From Carnegiea gigantea (Eukaryota > Streptophyta > Magnoliopsida > Caryophyllales > Cactaceae): a stretch of DNA of 64,000 nt. The position numbers and the translations under genes are program-made. Below the pieces are notes generated by a model. That model was not told where the DNA came from. It made no database searches and saw only the letters and a list, made by a program, of their open reading frames with translations. This document shows positions 24,081 through 39,000 of this stretch, piece by piece. The stretch is taken from the NCBI GenBank assembly GCA_029747015.1, contig JAKOGI010000354.1, forward strand, positions 445,001-509,000. Reading direction: 5' to 3'. How positions within the stretch are numbered: the first letter of the stretch is position 1; every line of letters starts with the position of its first letter.

Positions 24081-24849
24081 ACAAATTTTTGTGCATATGA
24101 TGTTATATTTTATGAAAATATATGTCCTTATAATGAGTTGGTGAATTCTCTAGTGACCCCTACGGTTAATTTTATAAACAGACCTTGTCAACTGATTAGT
24201 CTACTACTATGCTATTGTTGCTAACTCATTGCATACACAGCCTCCACAAGTTACCAAAGCCTATGCTCTATAAAGTGCTCTTGAGGCCCAACACTTTAAA
24301 GTTGATGTTTCGGACCCTACTCCACAAAAGCCATCTCTGGAGTCTGCCATATGCTCACTCAGTTCAATACACTCACCCTCACAAATTAGACCACCTGATT
24401 ATGCCATTTTGTCCTAAGCAGTTCTAGGTGAGGTGGAACCTACATATTCTAATGCTTATTTATGCAATAATGATACTATTAGTAGACTTGTACAGTCTAT
24501 AACCTAATTTACAGCTCACGAGTTTGATACACGCAACTTTATGACCTAACAGACTCCATAGCTCATAATCTACTTTGACCACGGCATGAGCGATGTCTTC
24601 TAATTTGTTTAAAGGATTACATTATAATGTCGTCAATGTTACTAACGCCTACTCATCATCCCTCTATGAAACTTCTTTAGGTATTTCCTATCCTATTTCT
24701 CCTTTTATTGATTATAATAAATTTTCCTCTGCTAGATGTGCTATTCTAGCTTTTATTACCTCTCATATTAAGTCTCAATATTATTTTTCAAACCGTTAAA
24801 AGACCCAAGATGGTGAGATGCCATAAAATAGCAAATCACTTGTTCTCGA

Positions 24850-26230
24850 AGATGATCACACGTGGGAACTCAAACCTGTTCCCTGAGGTAAGAAGACTTG
24901 TGGATACGAAAGGGTTTATATAGTGACATTCAAATCATATGGTATAGGGAGGTTTGAGGTTGAAATGGTTGCTCCAGGAAACACACAAGTAAAGGGTTAA
25001 GATTACACTGAGACCGTTATTTCTATTCCAAACATAGTCACTGCTTAAATTTTATTGACTGCTGCAATTTCCAAGGGTTAGGAACTATATCAAATGGATG
25101 TCAACAACACTTTTTTTCATTGAGATCTAGAGGAAGACATGTAGATGAAGCCATTGCCGAGGTATTATCCTTCTCAGCCTAATCTAGTCTGTAAGTTGAA
25201 TAAGTCTTTGTGCTGGTTACATCAGGCGCTTATACAATGGTACTTTAAGTTAGTTGCAAATTTGCAGCTCTCCTTGATATTGGATTTTAGTAATGTTCTT
25301 TCATCACTTCTTGCATATTTATGAGAAAGGTGATGTTTATTTGGTTTGCGTAATTATATAGATGACTTGGTCCTTACTGATAGTGAATCTAAGTTTTGTC
25401 ATATGTTCAAAATCAATCTGCATACGTGCTTTAAAATAAAAGATTTAGGGCTTTAAGTATTTTTTAGGTATCGTAGGGGCTCGCACTCTGACATGTTTGT
25501 TATCATGTTAGCCAAAGTGTACCCTTAACATCCTAACTGAAACTGGTATGGTTGGTGCAAGACCCACATATTTTCCTATGGGGCAATAACGTAAGCTCTC
25601 TCCCGAGTCGGGCAATTGTATATCTAATCAAGTTTAATACCATTTGGCAGGGCCCTTCATATATCTTACCATCATCTATCCTAATATTTCTTATTCAGTC
25701 CACATACTCAATTCATTGGATCCTAGGTAAGACCATTGGTATGTGGCTATGCTACTTCGTCAATGTCTAAAATCTAGTCCATGACAGGAGATTCTTCTAC
25801 CTACTACTAATGGTCATGGTTTCTAGGTTTACTATGACTTAGACTAGACGAGTTGTTTATGAGTCAACACTCTATCACTAGTTATTTGGCAAAATTAGGA
25901 ACTGCTCTTGTTTCATGAAAAATTAAGAAACAACCATCTATTTCTCACTCATCTGTGGAAGCATAATACTAGGCCATGGTTAATGCTACTAGCAAGGTCA
26001 TTTGGATATGTAATCCTATCTTTTTTCCCAAAATTCCTGGACTATTCCTACCTTATTTTTTGATAATCGAGCTATATTACCTATTGTTGCCAACACAATT
26101 TTTCGTAAGTGGACCAAACATATTGAGATTGATCATCATTTTGTCTTAGAGCACTACTGTTTGGTGTCATTTGTACTCGTTAACCACCAAACTCCTAGTA
26201 GATATCCTCACGAAAGCATTAGGGCACTAA
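24850..26230 (+). pseudogene. Copia B reverse transcriptase and RNase H remnant
   Basis: Fragments include YTETVISIPNIVTA, ELYQMDVNNTFFH (the YQMDVKNAFLHG block), a shifted YIDDL region near 25360, a PYFPM-like block at 25560, and RNase H text KKQPSISHSSVEA near 25930 followed by KWTKHIEIDHHFV at 26110. All are broken by stops and shifts. Confidence 0.7.
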
Positions 26231-26280
26231 TGGTTTTGGTACCTATGTGGTTGCAATTCGAATATGCGTGTTTCAACTTA

Positions 26281-26500
26281 AGAGGGAGTATTAGCAGATA
26301 GCTTGATTGTAATATTTTTCTTGCATACTTTTTCCTTTTCCCTTGGAATAATTTCTCTTATTAATTGATTTTATTTTGTATAAGTTTCCTTTATTTTTTT
26401 AATTCAATTTCCAAAAGTGTATTAGTAAAGATGTAATGCTCTTGCATGCATGTGAAGAATAGAGAGCTAACACACTCTATTCCCTCATAAACCTTCTCAT
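26281..26500 (+). repeat. Copia B purine tract and 3' LTR
   Basis: AGAGGGAG is followed by TATTAGCAGATAG, probably from an original TGTTAGCAG start. The right end near 26500 is approximate. Confidence 0.45.
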
Positions 26501-26960
26501 TCCATTTTACACTTATATTGATATATATTTTAAAGTCTTAATCTATACTTTGTGCTTGCCATTCCATTTGCATGGACTATTAACAAAAAAGTGGTTACAT
26601 GTATATTGTACTGAAACAACTTTGGATAATATCTATATAGGAATGACTTTTATGAGATGTAGGAGAAACAAAGAAGCATTGTTGGCTTATTGCAATTTGA
26701 GAGAACCAATTTCAAAGGAGTAAGTAAATAAATAATTCTTAAACTATTTTACTCTATTGTTGATATGCTATTTTCTTAAACAGTATTTTCTCAAACATTA
26801 TTTTAAAGGAGTAGCATTCTCATATTATTTTCCAAATGTTTTACAAACTTAGAATCTTAAAGTAGATCTTTGCGGAGATATTTAGAAGCATACCTTCTTT
26901 TGATCACGTGAAATAGTTGGCATAAAGAATATGGAGAAGAATCCATGGTATTACATGTCA
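26501..26960. other. AT-rich intergenic DNA
   Basis: Nothing supportable is seen. Confidence 0.4.
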
Positions 26961-27168
26961 TGTCAATGCAAGTTAGGACTTCGTCATCCTAGAGGTAGTA
27001 ATAACTACACCTGAAGTTTACAACTTAGAAATAACTTACAGGTAAACTATGTTATAATATCCTGTTAATGCAAGTCGGAACTTTGTCATCACAGGGGGAA
27101 GTAATAACCACACCTAAAATTTCACAACTTAGAAAAAAACTTACAAGTAAACTATATCATAATATTTC
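26961..27168. repeat. Two-copy tandem repeat, 102-bp unit
   Basis: 26961-27062 (TGTCAATGCAAGTTAGGACT...) is repeated with scattered changes at 27063-27168 (TGTTAATGCAAGTCGGAACT...). Confidence 0.8.
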
Positions 27169-27639
27169 TACAATTTTATAATTATGTCGTCCTATTTTCA
27201 TAAATAATAAACACAATATAATAAACTCCAAATTGCTACATTCCTTCATTATTTACATCAAAGTTTGCTATGAACTTTGTTGCAGTGTCTTCAAATCACA
27301 AAAAGAGCCAATACGATGTCTCTATCAATCCCAAGAAAAACTTATTATGTGGCTCTAATATCAACACAGAGAAAAAAAGTGGGTAGTTAACACATCAGGA
27401 GTAGAAACAGGTGCATAACGGATAGGCTAATAATTAGTATAAATCAAAATATTATAAATGATTAAAAAAAATTCTTATGTGAAACCATCTCAAATAAGAG
27501 ATATTATGAAATATATGCATTATGGTGGCTTTTAATGATAATTAGGGTGATATATTATGAAATATGGAAGAGTAACCCAAGTAGTTTATTCCTAGTAGCA
27601 ATGAAGAGATACTTCAACCTTTTTTGTGTTTAGATGATA
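27169..27639. other. AT-rich intergenic DNA
   Basis: Nothing supportable is seen. Confidence 0.4.
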
Positions 27640-27905
27640 GCTGAAACAACCCCTTTTTGACTCTTACTGAACGCCTTATAACCTGCTCGCTATAGCATAT
27701 TAAATCTGCTACATGATCTAACTCGCTCTAATCTTCTCCAATCCGCTACAACTTGCTAAAATGCTAGTCAAATATATTCTAATGTATTCTAACTTGCTCT
27801 AATCCGCTCCAATTTGATAACTGGTAGTCAAATGTACTCCAACCTGCTCGAACCTGCTCCCAGTCACTCAAACCTACTTGAAGTCAATTGAAACCGCTAG
27901 AAAAA
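27640..27905. repeat. Degenerate decamer array 1
   Basis: Short units near AACCTGCTCN / AATCCGCTCC recur about every 10 bases (AACCTGCTCG, AACCTGCTCC, AATCCGCTAC, AACTTGCTCT). It looks like a decayed minisatellite of CCCGCTCCAA type. Confidence 0.6.
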
Positions 27906-28494
27906 AATATATACTTTTTACATGAGCGACAAATTGACCTCGATTGATGTAGCTAAATAATAACAATTTAATTATAAAAGTAAACTTTTAAAAATAAATA
28001 TTAACGACAAATTAAGAAAAGAAAAACAATGTGGGCACAACATTGAAACTACTAATAACAAATAAATTATTAATGAAAAACTAGCAAATTACCCTCATCC
28101 AAGGTAAGATTATTTATTGTCCTTCATTTTAAAGTTATAAAAATCAATAGAAACTATGGTTCACCTACTGGGAATAAAGAGAATTGTAATTTCCGCTACT
28201 CTTCGTTGTGTCGACAATCAAGAGATTGTTTGAAGTGTTAAATGACACTTGGAAGATATTGAAAGAAAGAATGCCTTAAGTTAGTAGAAATGACAAAATG
28301 ATATGATTATATAGATTATAGTGTTGCACGCGAAACAATTTTGGCCGAATGTATGAAAAAGGGTTATTCAATTTTTATCGATATATGAAAAATATTATTA
28401 ATTTGTGCAATAATATTTGCAATCATGTTCGACCCATCCGTTGCAATTTTTTTGTATGTAAACTGGTCTTATAAAAAAAATATTATTGCGCTAA
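27906..28494. other. AT-rich spacer between decamer arrays
   Basis: No gene or clear repeat boundary. Confidence 0.35.
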
Positions 28495-28700
28495 AGTCGG
28501 AACCCTCGAAAATCATCCCAAAATGCTCAAGAATGTTCTAAAACACTCAAACATGCTTTTAATATGCTGCAATATACTTTAGCTTGTTGGATCCATTTCG
28601 ACATGCATTAATATGCTCCAATTTGCTAATTATTAGTCAAACTTTTTCAAATCTGCTTCAAGCCTCTTTAATTTGCTTCAATCTACTAACTACTAACCAA
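28495..28700. repeat. Degenerate decamer array 2
   Basis: The same word family (AATATGCTCC, AATTTGCTAA, AATCTGCTTC, AATTTGCTTC) recurs with roughly 10-base spacing. Confidence 0.55.
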
Positions 28701-28829
28701 ATATGGTCCACCATGATTTAGTCGGCTTTAATTTCTTTCAATCTACCTTCCACTCTTCAAATAGGCACATGATGAATAGGCCCGTGGACCTTTACTTTTA
28801 TGAACTTATTCTTTTTATCGATAAATGCA

Positions 28830-28990
28830 CATTTACCAACTTCTACCAATTTTTATCAACTTTTATCAACTTTTATTTTTTTTTCCAACCCTTCCAAAAA
28901 AATTTTCAATTCTTTCCAACTTTTACCAATCTTTCCCAATTCTTCTTGGCTTTTACCAATCTTTCTCAACTTTTATCAATTTCTTTCAAA
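28830..28990. repeat. Pyrimidine-rich decamer array (CAACTTTTAT type)
   Basis: Repeats of CAACTTTTAT / CAATCTTTCC with about 10-base spacing. Similar text reappears at 32040-32170 on the far side of the large microsatellite. Confidence 0.6.
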
Positions 28991-29220
28991 AATTGCACAA
29001 TCTGTAAATTGTCATGTGAAAATTAATTATTTTTTTAGCCACAAATACCTTTTGGTTATTTTTTGGGGCTAGTGTATTGAACGTGAGCATAGTTGAAATT
29101 CTATATTTTGTTTGAAAAAAATAATTATAATTTATACGTAAGTAAAATATGCTAAACATGTTTCCGTATATATTATTTATAAATTTGAATATAACAACGT
29201 TGTTCGCCCTTAAGGCAAAG

Positions 29221-29627
29221 ATACACACACAGACACACAGACACACAAATATACATACATACATACATATATATATTATATATATCTATATATATATATA
29301 TATAATATATATATATATATATACATACATACATATATATAGATATAATATATATTATATACATATATATAATATATATATATATAATATGTACATACAT
29401 ACAACATATATATATAGATTGATAGATAGATATATACATATATATATATGTGTGTGTGTGGTGTGTGTGTGTGTGTGTGTGTCATATATATATATATATA
29501 TACATATACGTATGTACGTATGTATATATACACGCACACACACACACACATATACACACACACATACATATTTTACACACACACACACATATATATATAT
29601 GTATGTATGTATGCGTGTACGCATGCA

Positions 29628-29682
<55 letters not shown>
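29221..29682. repeat. Compound microsatellite (CA, TA, TG, CATA), left block
   Basis: Alternating purine-pyrimidine runs of ACAC, TATA, TGTG and GTAT types. A (TG)n block at 29450-29482 is followed by (CA)n blocks at 29530-29590, giving inverted-repeat potential. Open frames here are artefacts of repeat coding (Tyr-Ile, Cys-Val). Confidence 0.95.
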
Positions 29683-31883
<2,201 letters not shown>

Positions 31884-31888
<5 letters not shown>

Positions 31889-32249
31889 GTATAAAAAGTC
31901 CCCAACCCTTGCATTAAAAATGGCATAAATATATTAAAACTTGTGAAAGTATGAACATTTAGAACAACACATATTTTAGGTAGTTTTTAACTATGAAATA
32001 TTGATAAAAACTAAACTAAAAGAAACATCCCCACTCCTTTATGTTTTTTAATCAACATTTCTCAATCCTTCCAAGTTTTTTCCATCTGTGTCAGCCTTAA
32101 TCAATTTTTATCAAGAATTTCAAAAAACAAAAAACCAATTCTTTTCAACTCTTATCAACTTCTATTAATTTTTGCGAATTTTACCCATTTACCACTTGAT
32201 ATTTTTTACCAGCGAAAAGAATAGGCCTTATAAATTGTATGCTCAACCC
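31884..32249. repeat. Right flank of microsatellite with CAATTTTTAT-type repeats
   Basis: 32040-32190 repeats the pyrimidine-rich words found at 28830-28990, as if one array had been split by the microsatellite expansion. Confidence 0.45.
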
Positions 32250-32725
32250 TAGGGGTGTTCATTGGTCTGAACCCGAACCGGATCGGGTTGGATCGAGGAT
32301 CGAATAAGAGAAAAGTTATAGAAAGTGGACCGGACCGAATAAGCCAAAGATCGGACGGAGACCGGACCGAAAAAATGGACCGGGCCGGACCGGACCGAAT
32401 TGTCACGCTAGCAAATTTTACGATATGAAAATCTTATATTTGTTTCAATATGAACCATTTTAATTTATTTCCACCATGAAAAACAAATCAATATTCTTGA
32501 ATATATGAGAAATTATAATTTGTAAAAGAAAATTGAAAATTAACAAGTAAAAAGTTGATTTTCAAATTTTTTTTTATTTGGTCCTTAGTCCGAACCGGTG
32601 GATCGAATCGGACTGGACCGAATACCGAATAACAAAAATTTATGGACCGTGAGTTGGATCAAATTTATTTGGTTTGGTCTGGCCCGAATTTAAAAAGACG
32701 AATGTTTGTTGGGGGGGGGGGGGGG
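32250..32725. mobile_element. hAT-like CCGAACC-rich element, right end lost at G15
   Basis: The left end TAGGGGTGTTCATTGG is a common hAT MITE terminus. The interior has GGACCGGACCGAA words at both ends (32325-32400 and 32585-32690). No matching right terminus is seen; the text runs into 15 G (32711-32725). Confidence 0.45.
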
Positions 32726-32944
32726 AAGAAAAATGCTGGGTAAAATATAAGGAATGTCAAGAAAAATTTTAAGAATCTAGGGGAGTTTTGCGTGCCAAAA
32801 TAAAGGCCACCGGGTACTGTCACATACACCGCTGGCCGTTCACCATTCACCAATTATCGTCACCTCCCCAAAACAAAAACACCCAAACAATCAATTAATC
32901 AGAACTTCAGAAGCTCCAATCCTTGATTTCTGTCAGATTCAGGC

Positions 32945-33030
32945 TATAAATACGTGCCTCTCGCTGTACCCCAGTAATCTCTCTCTCTTTCTCTTTCTCT
33001 CTCCTTTCTCCGTCAGATTGCTCGTCGCCG
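32945..33030 (+). promoter_or_regulatory. Core promoter and 5' leader of the acyltransferase gene
   Basis: TATAAATA at 32945-32952 lies 79 bases before the proposed ATG. It is followed by a CT-rich patch (about 32977-33010) of the kind common around plant transcription starts. Confidence 0.5.
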
Positions 33031-33073
33031 ATGGGTGTTCTCCATTTGGCCCACGTAATTCCCACTGTTGGAG
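33031..33073 (+). CDS. LPAT1: LPAT1 exon 1 (start of leader)
   Basis: The ATG at 33031 follows a TATA box and CT-rich leader. Fourteen codons (MGVLHLAHVIPTVG) and one base precede GGTAAAA, a reasonable donor. No upstream in-frame ATG lies near. Confidence 0.55.
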
Positions 33074-36000
33074 GTAAAAACCTATTTTGAAATCCATATT
33101 TTATAGGCACTAGAGCAACTGTTTATTTCATTGATAAATTTGTGAAATTCTTTATTGGGATGGTGTGTTGTTTCAACTGGGTCAGTGATTGTTGCTCATT
33201 GTTCTGTGGGTTAGAAATTTGAGATGTTATATATGTCTAGTTTGTCTTGTTTATTAGTTTGGTTCACCGTCTGATCGTTTTGAGAATTGCCCTTTCCATG
33301 CTTCGTCTTTTTTCTAGCATTGGACAAAGAATGGATGGATTGCAATATACTACACTTGACCATGTAGTAGATAATCTAATCAATCTCTAATATCGCTTGG
33401 CTCCTTGTTGATAAATGATAATGCTTATAGAAATTTGCTTTTCTGTTTTCAGTTTTTTACTAAGACTGAGAAAATGCACTTAGTTCAAGGACTGAAATAG
33501 TGAGGATGGTAAGAAGTGCACCTAAATCCAAGCGCCTTGACTTACAGGAGTGCTATGTGTTAGCGAGATGGACATCTAAGGTCATATATTTCTTTCAAGG
33601 GAACATGATATGTATAAGGAATGCTACTAGTCTTAGAGGATGCTCTTATCATCCTTTAAAAGAATTGTAGTGCCCATGATGGTCTCTATGGAACCGTAAC
33701 CATCTTACCGATTTCAAATGTGACTATAATTGCAACGGAATGATAGGCATTGTATTGGTATACGATATCCTCTGAATTACTCATAATGGACCTGTAATAC
33801 CATGGAGCATTTTAAGGAGAGCACATGGTTACCGTTGATCATTATCCTGGCCATTTAAAAAAAATTCAAAAATAGTTTATAGGACCTTTCATCTTAAACC
33901 TTTGACTATTTGGTGCACCACTTGGAAGGAAAGGAATCGATGGATTTTTGAGAACAAAACAATGTCTTCCCAAGAATTCAAGCTATATGTTTTGAGAACT
34001 TTGTATAGTTGGAGTCAACTGCTAAATTTGACATTTTTGGATTATGTAGATGTAAGTATTATGTATGATAACGGGAGGACTTGATGGTTTTTCTGATTAC
34101 CCCTCTGTACAAGTGATGTCTTTTTTTAAAAACTTTTAGTTACTAAACAAGAAAAATAGCCGTCATTTTAAGGCTCTGGCTACTCTTCCTTGGAAGCCTT
34201 TCAGGACGTAATAAGTATCCTCCTAGAGGATTGCCATGTGCAATGGTAGCTTCATTTATATTATCTTGTAGATTTTGAAGTGTGACTCTAGGACTCACAG
34301 AACAACCATTGTGGTGGCATACGATGCCTTCTAAACTATCCCAAACCTACATAGAATTTTGTACTCTGGTGGATCATTTTGAGTGATTTAGAAGCATTTA
34401 CTCTGCATTTGACAAAGTTCCAGAAATTTTTCTGAAAAATTTGAAGATCATGTATAATAGCATTCATGTGCTGGCTCTTGAGAGCTCATCTTTAAAAACA
34501 TCCTTGACTGATGTGGGAGGCTTTGACGCATTTGCTTTATTTTATGGGTAGATGTAATATCTTTGGCTAGGACTCACTTATTGACATGTGTGTCGCTGTG
34601 CAAATCCTGCGCCTCATTGATGTTCTTAGCTAGAGAGGAAGAGATGAGATAGCGCAGACCATCAAAGTACTAATGTTGTTTGAATGGACACTAATATGCA
34701 ACTTCGAGCAGAGGCCATTGAATGGAGTTTCTTCAAATTAAACCCCAGATTTAGGATTTCAAATGATTTATACCCTGACTCCTGAATTGCTTTTAGGGTA
34801 GTCATTGCATGATTTTGGACGTAGCCCTTGTAGATTATCTCATTTAAACTTTTGTTCATTTGTTTTTTTAAATTTTAATTTTATGCTGTACAGGTTGTAA
34901 AAACTATCCCCAAGCAAACTTAGAATATTAAATTAAAAGTAGAACTATCAACTACTGAGCATTCTATAAAAAATATAGAACTTGTTCGCTACTTGAACGC
35001 CCTTACGCCTCATCTTTTAAGACCTTTCGCTTGTTGCACATTTAGAATTATTGTTAGTTTCTTGGCTTACTTGGGGCTTTCCATGTGGGCCAATCCTGAG
35101 ACACATTCTTTTAGGGACCTTTTTTGGAGAGAGGTCTAGTTTGGATGGTTGTAAAAGGCTTAGGTGTGATTTATCGGTAAAGGGATGCACACCTATTAAT
35201 GATCTTGTGTCCCCTTATATTTCTTGCTCCCTGTTTTGAAATTCTTTTGGTAGAAATTTGAGAGAGTCATCATAGTTTCCCTTTGGTCTGGGTTTGCAAG
35301 TAGAGAAACCATATGATTCAAACCTTATTTACATACTCAAAGCCAAGAAGGAAGAGAACCCTGGGTTGGGTACCTTAGCTCTTAGTGCCCGGGATCTGAC
35401 TCCTTCTAGCATCATATGCCTTAATGTTATAAGACATCACTAACCTTGTACGGTTGTACATATTCCTCATCTGAAAGACATTTGCACTCTGGACTTTGGA
35501 GTTTCTAGCAAAATGTTTTTGACCTGTGCTTTTAGGATCCTTAGAGACCTCTTTGCTCGCAGGGTGAAGTTCTGTACATGTTCATCCTCATAGATCTCAC
35601 TTTTCCGCATTGGATGGTTTGATTTTGTCATAGTATCTAAAATCTTCTCCTTAGCGGGGCAGTAGTTCTGTTTGTTCCTATTTGACACTGCTTCCTTTTG
35701 GGACATGGTCACCTAAAGCCTTGTGGCCTGGATAGGCATGTTCGGCATGAACTGGAATATCATACTTCTCTCTAGCCCCTATAATTTTGCAGATTTCCAC
35801 TTTCTCCCTTACCTTGGTTATTTTTAGAAGTTGGGATGGGAATTGTACTGGATTCCAGAAAGTATGTTGGATATGGGGGCAACCTACTTCTTTGTTCCTT
35901 TTCCATTCTTGTGCCAGACCTAAGTCAGGCCCAATTTGCTTTCTTGTGTCACAGTTTGCTACACTGCTTGGGATCATACTGAAGGAGCTTCAATAATTGA

Positions 36001-39000
36001 ATCAGGCAAACTTGCTAGTCTTTTAGGTACCTCAGGGTCTGCTTGTTTTGGTGACTCTCCAGAGTAATAGTTTGTCTGGACTCTGGAGGATCCTTCTGGT
36101 GTTTTTGCTCTCTATTCTTTGCTTTTCTATGAAAACACAATTGAGGCTGTACTTCTTTCCTGCCTCAAACACTATCTCAGAATGAAATGCTGGAGAGAAG
36201 GTGAGGGATTCAGCTAATGGAAGTCGGATAATATTTTGATGATAATGGCCGTATCTGCTGTTTCACCTTTTCCTGCACTGTAACTTAGCTCTGTGGTTCA
36301 GCACCTGTAGCTGGTTGACGTAGTGGGAATGAACTGCATTTACCGGATCCTATTAGGTGCATCTCTAGGTGAGGTACTTTGTTTTCATAAGAATGAATGA
36401 AGGTATTCTTAAGCGTGTGTGCTTGAGATAGGTCATTTTTGGTTAGTGGGGAGGAATGATCCAACTTCTCACGGAATGGGGGCTTCTGGTCATTCGTTGC
36501 GTAGGAGAGACTCTTTAACCTAGCCCCTTTAGTGTGATATGCTGTGTCGGTTGGCTGGTGTAATTTATATTTCACTTTCAATTTGGCTTCTGGTTCTCTT
36601 TAGTCAGACTGGTTTTCTCCAGGAATTTTTCCTCTAAAAGGAATTGGACGAATTGAGTAATAAAGTTTGTGTGCTCTGCGTTATCCAATAACACGGTGTA
36701 TCATGTCATATTAATTTGATATATTGTGGTTATCATTTCTATATCTCAATTTTCTTTTGTGTCTTTTTTTTCTTTTTCATTTTCTGAATGCAAAATTTGG
36801 TTAGGGTTGTGGGTTTCTTATTTACAACTACAAGATACCATATTATGCCAATGAAAAATGCAACATGTCAATGGAGAATGCTCTGCTAGTTGTTTTTTGA
36901 GCACTGCTTTTTATGCAAGTTTGTACATGTGCAAACTGGCTAGTTGTATTTATGCTTCCTTTTTTGTTGGAATTTTAGGTTCATACTACAAGGGGGACTT
37001 GTTAGAGAGGACTTCTAGGATTTCCTTGTTTGGAAGATGTCAACTTCTCGAAGTAAATGAAGACCGTTTCGTTCCTGTGGGTTTAATAAAGGTGAGTAGA
37101 AGATCCCAGTATACTAGGTTTTTACTACAGCTTATAGTTGTGGTTGTTCTGCTTGTCCTGATTACAGTATCTGATGATTTTTCCTTTTTTTGGGGGGGGG
37201 GTTTAGTAGGGGATTTTGTATGAGCTGCTTCCGGTGTGTGGCGTCTATGTTGAAGGAATAGTGTGCCTTTTGGTTTTGTAGTACGAAATTCTGAACCCTG
37301 GGGATTTACATTGCTCCTCATGTTATTATGAACTTGTATTTTCTTATAGTCCATATGGGTTGATACTTTGACGTATGGAAGGATCTTGACCTGTTTCTGA
37401 AGATGATCAAGCCTAGGATTGTTGTTGATGTGGACGACCCAATGCAAAAGGCGGTTGGGGGGGGGGGGGGAATGAGAAATCTATAATTTCTTGCTATTGA
37501 GATATGGCATCCTGCTATTGGCACATGAAAATCTCTAGGTTTAATGCTTACTTATGGAAGCTTAATTCGATGGTGTCAAGAATGTGTATTCATTTTTGTT
37601 GTTGCTTACATTTCATTTGTTTGGTCGTACTATTGCAGTTAGGAAGCAAAAAAGGACAGTGCATCGGGTTGAAGACTTCGATGAATTGTGAGCATATCTT
37701 TCTTTTAAGATTTAGATGTTGGGCCTAATTTGATTAGAACTTTGTGCAAACCAAATACTCCCTTTGTCCTAAAAAAACTTGTCAAGTTTTGGGGAACTTT
37801 AAAAAAAAGGAAATATCATTAATTACTTTACTCGTTCAAATGAAAAGTAACGTTCTTTACTCAAGAAAGAAATTTTGACAATGCTTATTGGAAATTTTTG
37901 TCAAGTTTTATTGGACGGAGGGAGTGTTTTGGATGCATAGCTTCAGTTTTTATTAAGAGCTTTCAATCGATTATTTTGGCCTACATCAAATACCTTGCTC
38001 TAGTTCTTATTTTTTGTGATAGTCTATACCCTCTGTATATATTAGTAACTGGAATTATGAGGGTAGGATAGAGGTAGTCTGGCCCTTCGCAACTAGTGAT
38101 GGGGTGGTAACTTCATGGGACTATGCGAGACGTTAGGGATTATGGCATTGCCTGCTTGAATACCTTTGAGATCATCGGGAAATTAATTTCCTTTTTGCAA
38201 TATATCCCTTTTTCATTCATGAATGATTCTTTAGCACCACCCGAAATGGGACACCCTAATAAATGATAGAGGGCTTTTTTCCATGCTAAAAATCTTGATG
38301 AGGTATTTCAGAATTTTGTTGGTAAATCTAGGAAAGTTTAATGTCTAGTAATTGTTTCATGCCCTTCTGTCTTAGGAGTTAATGTTGGAGCTCAAGGTGC
38401 TTGAACATTTTTCTTTATCTCAATCTTCTCCTTAGTTCTTTGTGGAATTTAATCTGTATGGTCAAGAAAGTACTAATTTATGCATCACACAAAGACTAAG
38501 GAAAATATCTAAGAATATTCTAGAACTTTGGTGAACACATTTGAGTCCTAGGGATTTTACTTGAGTAGGAGTATGGCTACGTATTTGGAGTGCAAGTTCG
38601 ACAAAAAGCATCTTGGATGTTCTAGTGAAAATCAGTAGTTTAGTTCATAAATATTACAAAAGTGTGTCTTAGTGTCTTATAATTTTGTAGGTTAATAAAC
38701 AAGGTAACAAGAAAATAAACAGGGGCATCATTGTCTGTGTTTTAAAAAGTGCACTTTGAGCATTCCTTGGCTCAGAAAACCCAAAGCCCGGCCTGGTGCG
38801 CCTTGCAAGGGGTCAAGCCCAACTCACTCTTTAAGCCCACAGAAGCCCATGCTTTTCTGCGCTTCGGACTGAGGCCCAAAGCGAGTCTAACACTCACTCC
38901 ATGAAAAAAGGTCATGGGAGAGAGAGAAAGGGAACACAGACCATGGAAAAACACAAATACCTTTAGATCGACTCTTGCATTAGTTATATTATTCAATTTC

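Larger units (their letters stand above)
21913..26500 (+). mobile_element. Ty1/copia retrotransposon B, strongly decayed
   Basis: All copia domains can be traced in order over 4.4 kb but none is intact. The element ends with purine tract AGAGGGAG (26281-26288) and a probable 3' LTR of about 210 bp. It is more decayed than copia A and of a different subfamily. Confidence 0.78.
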
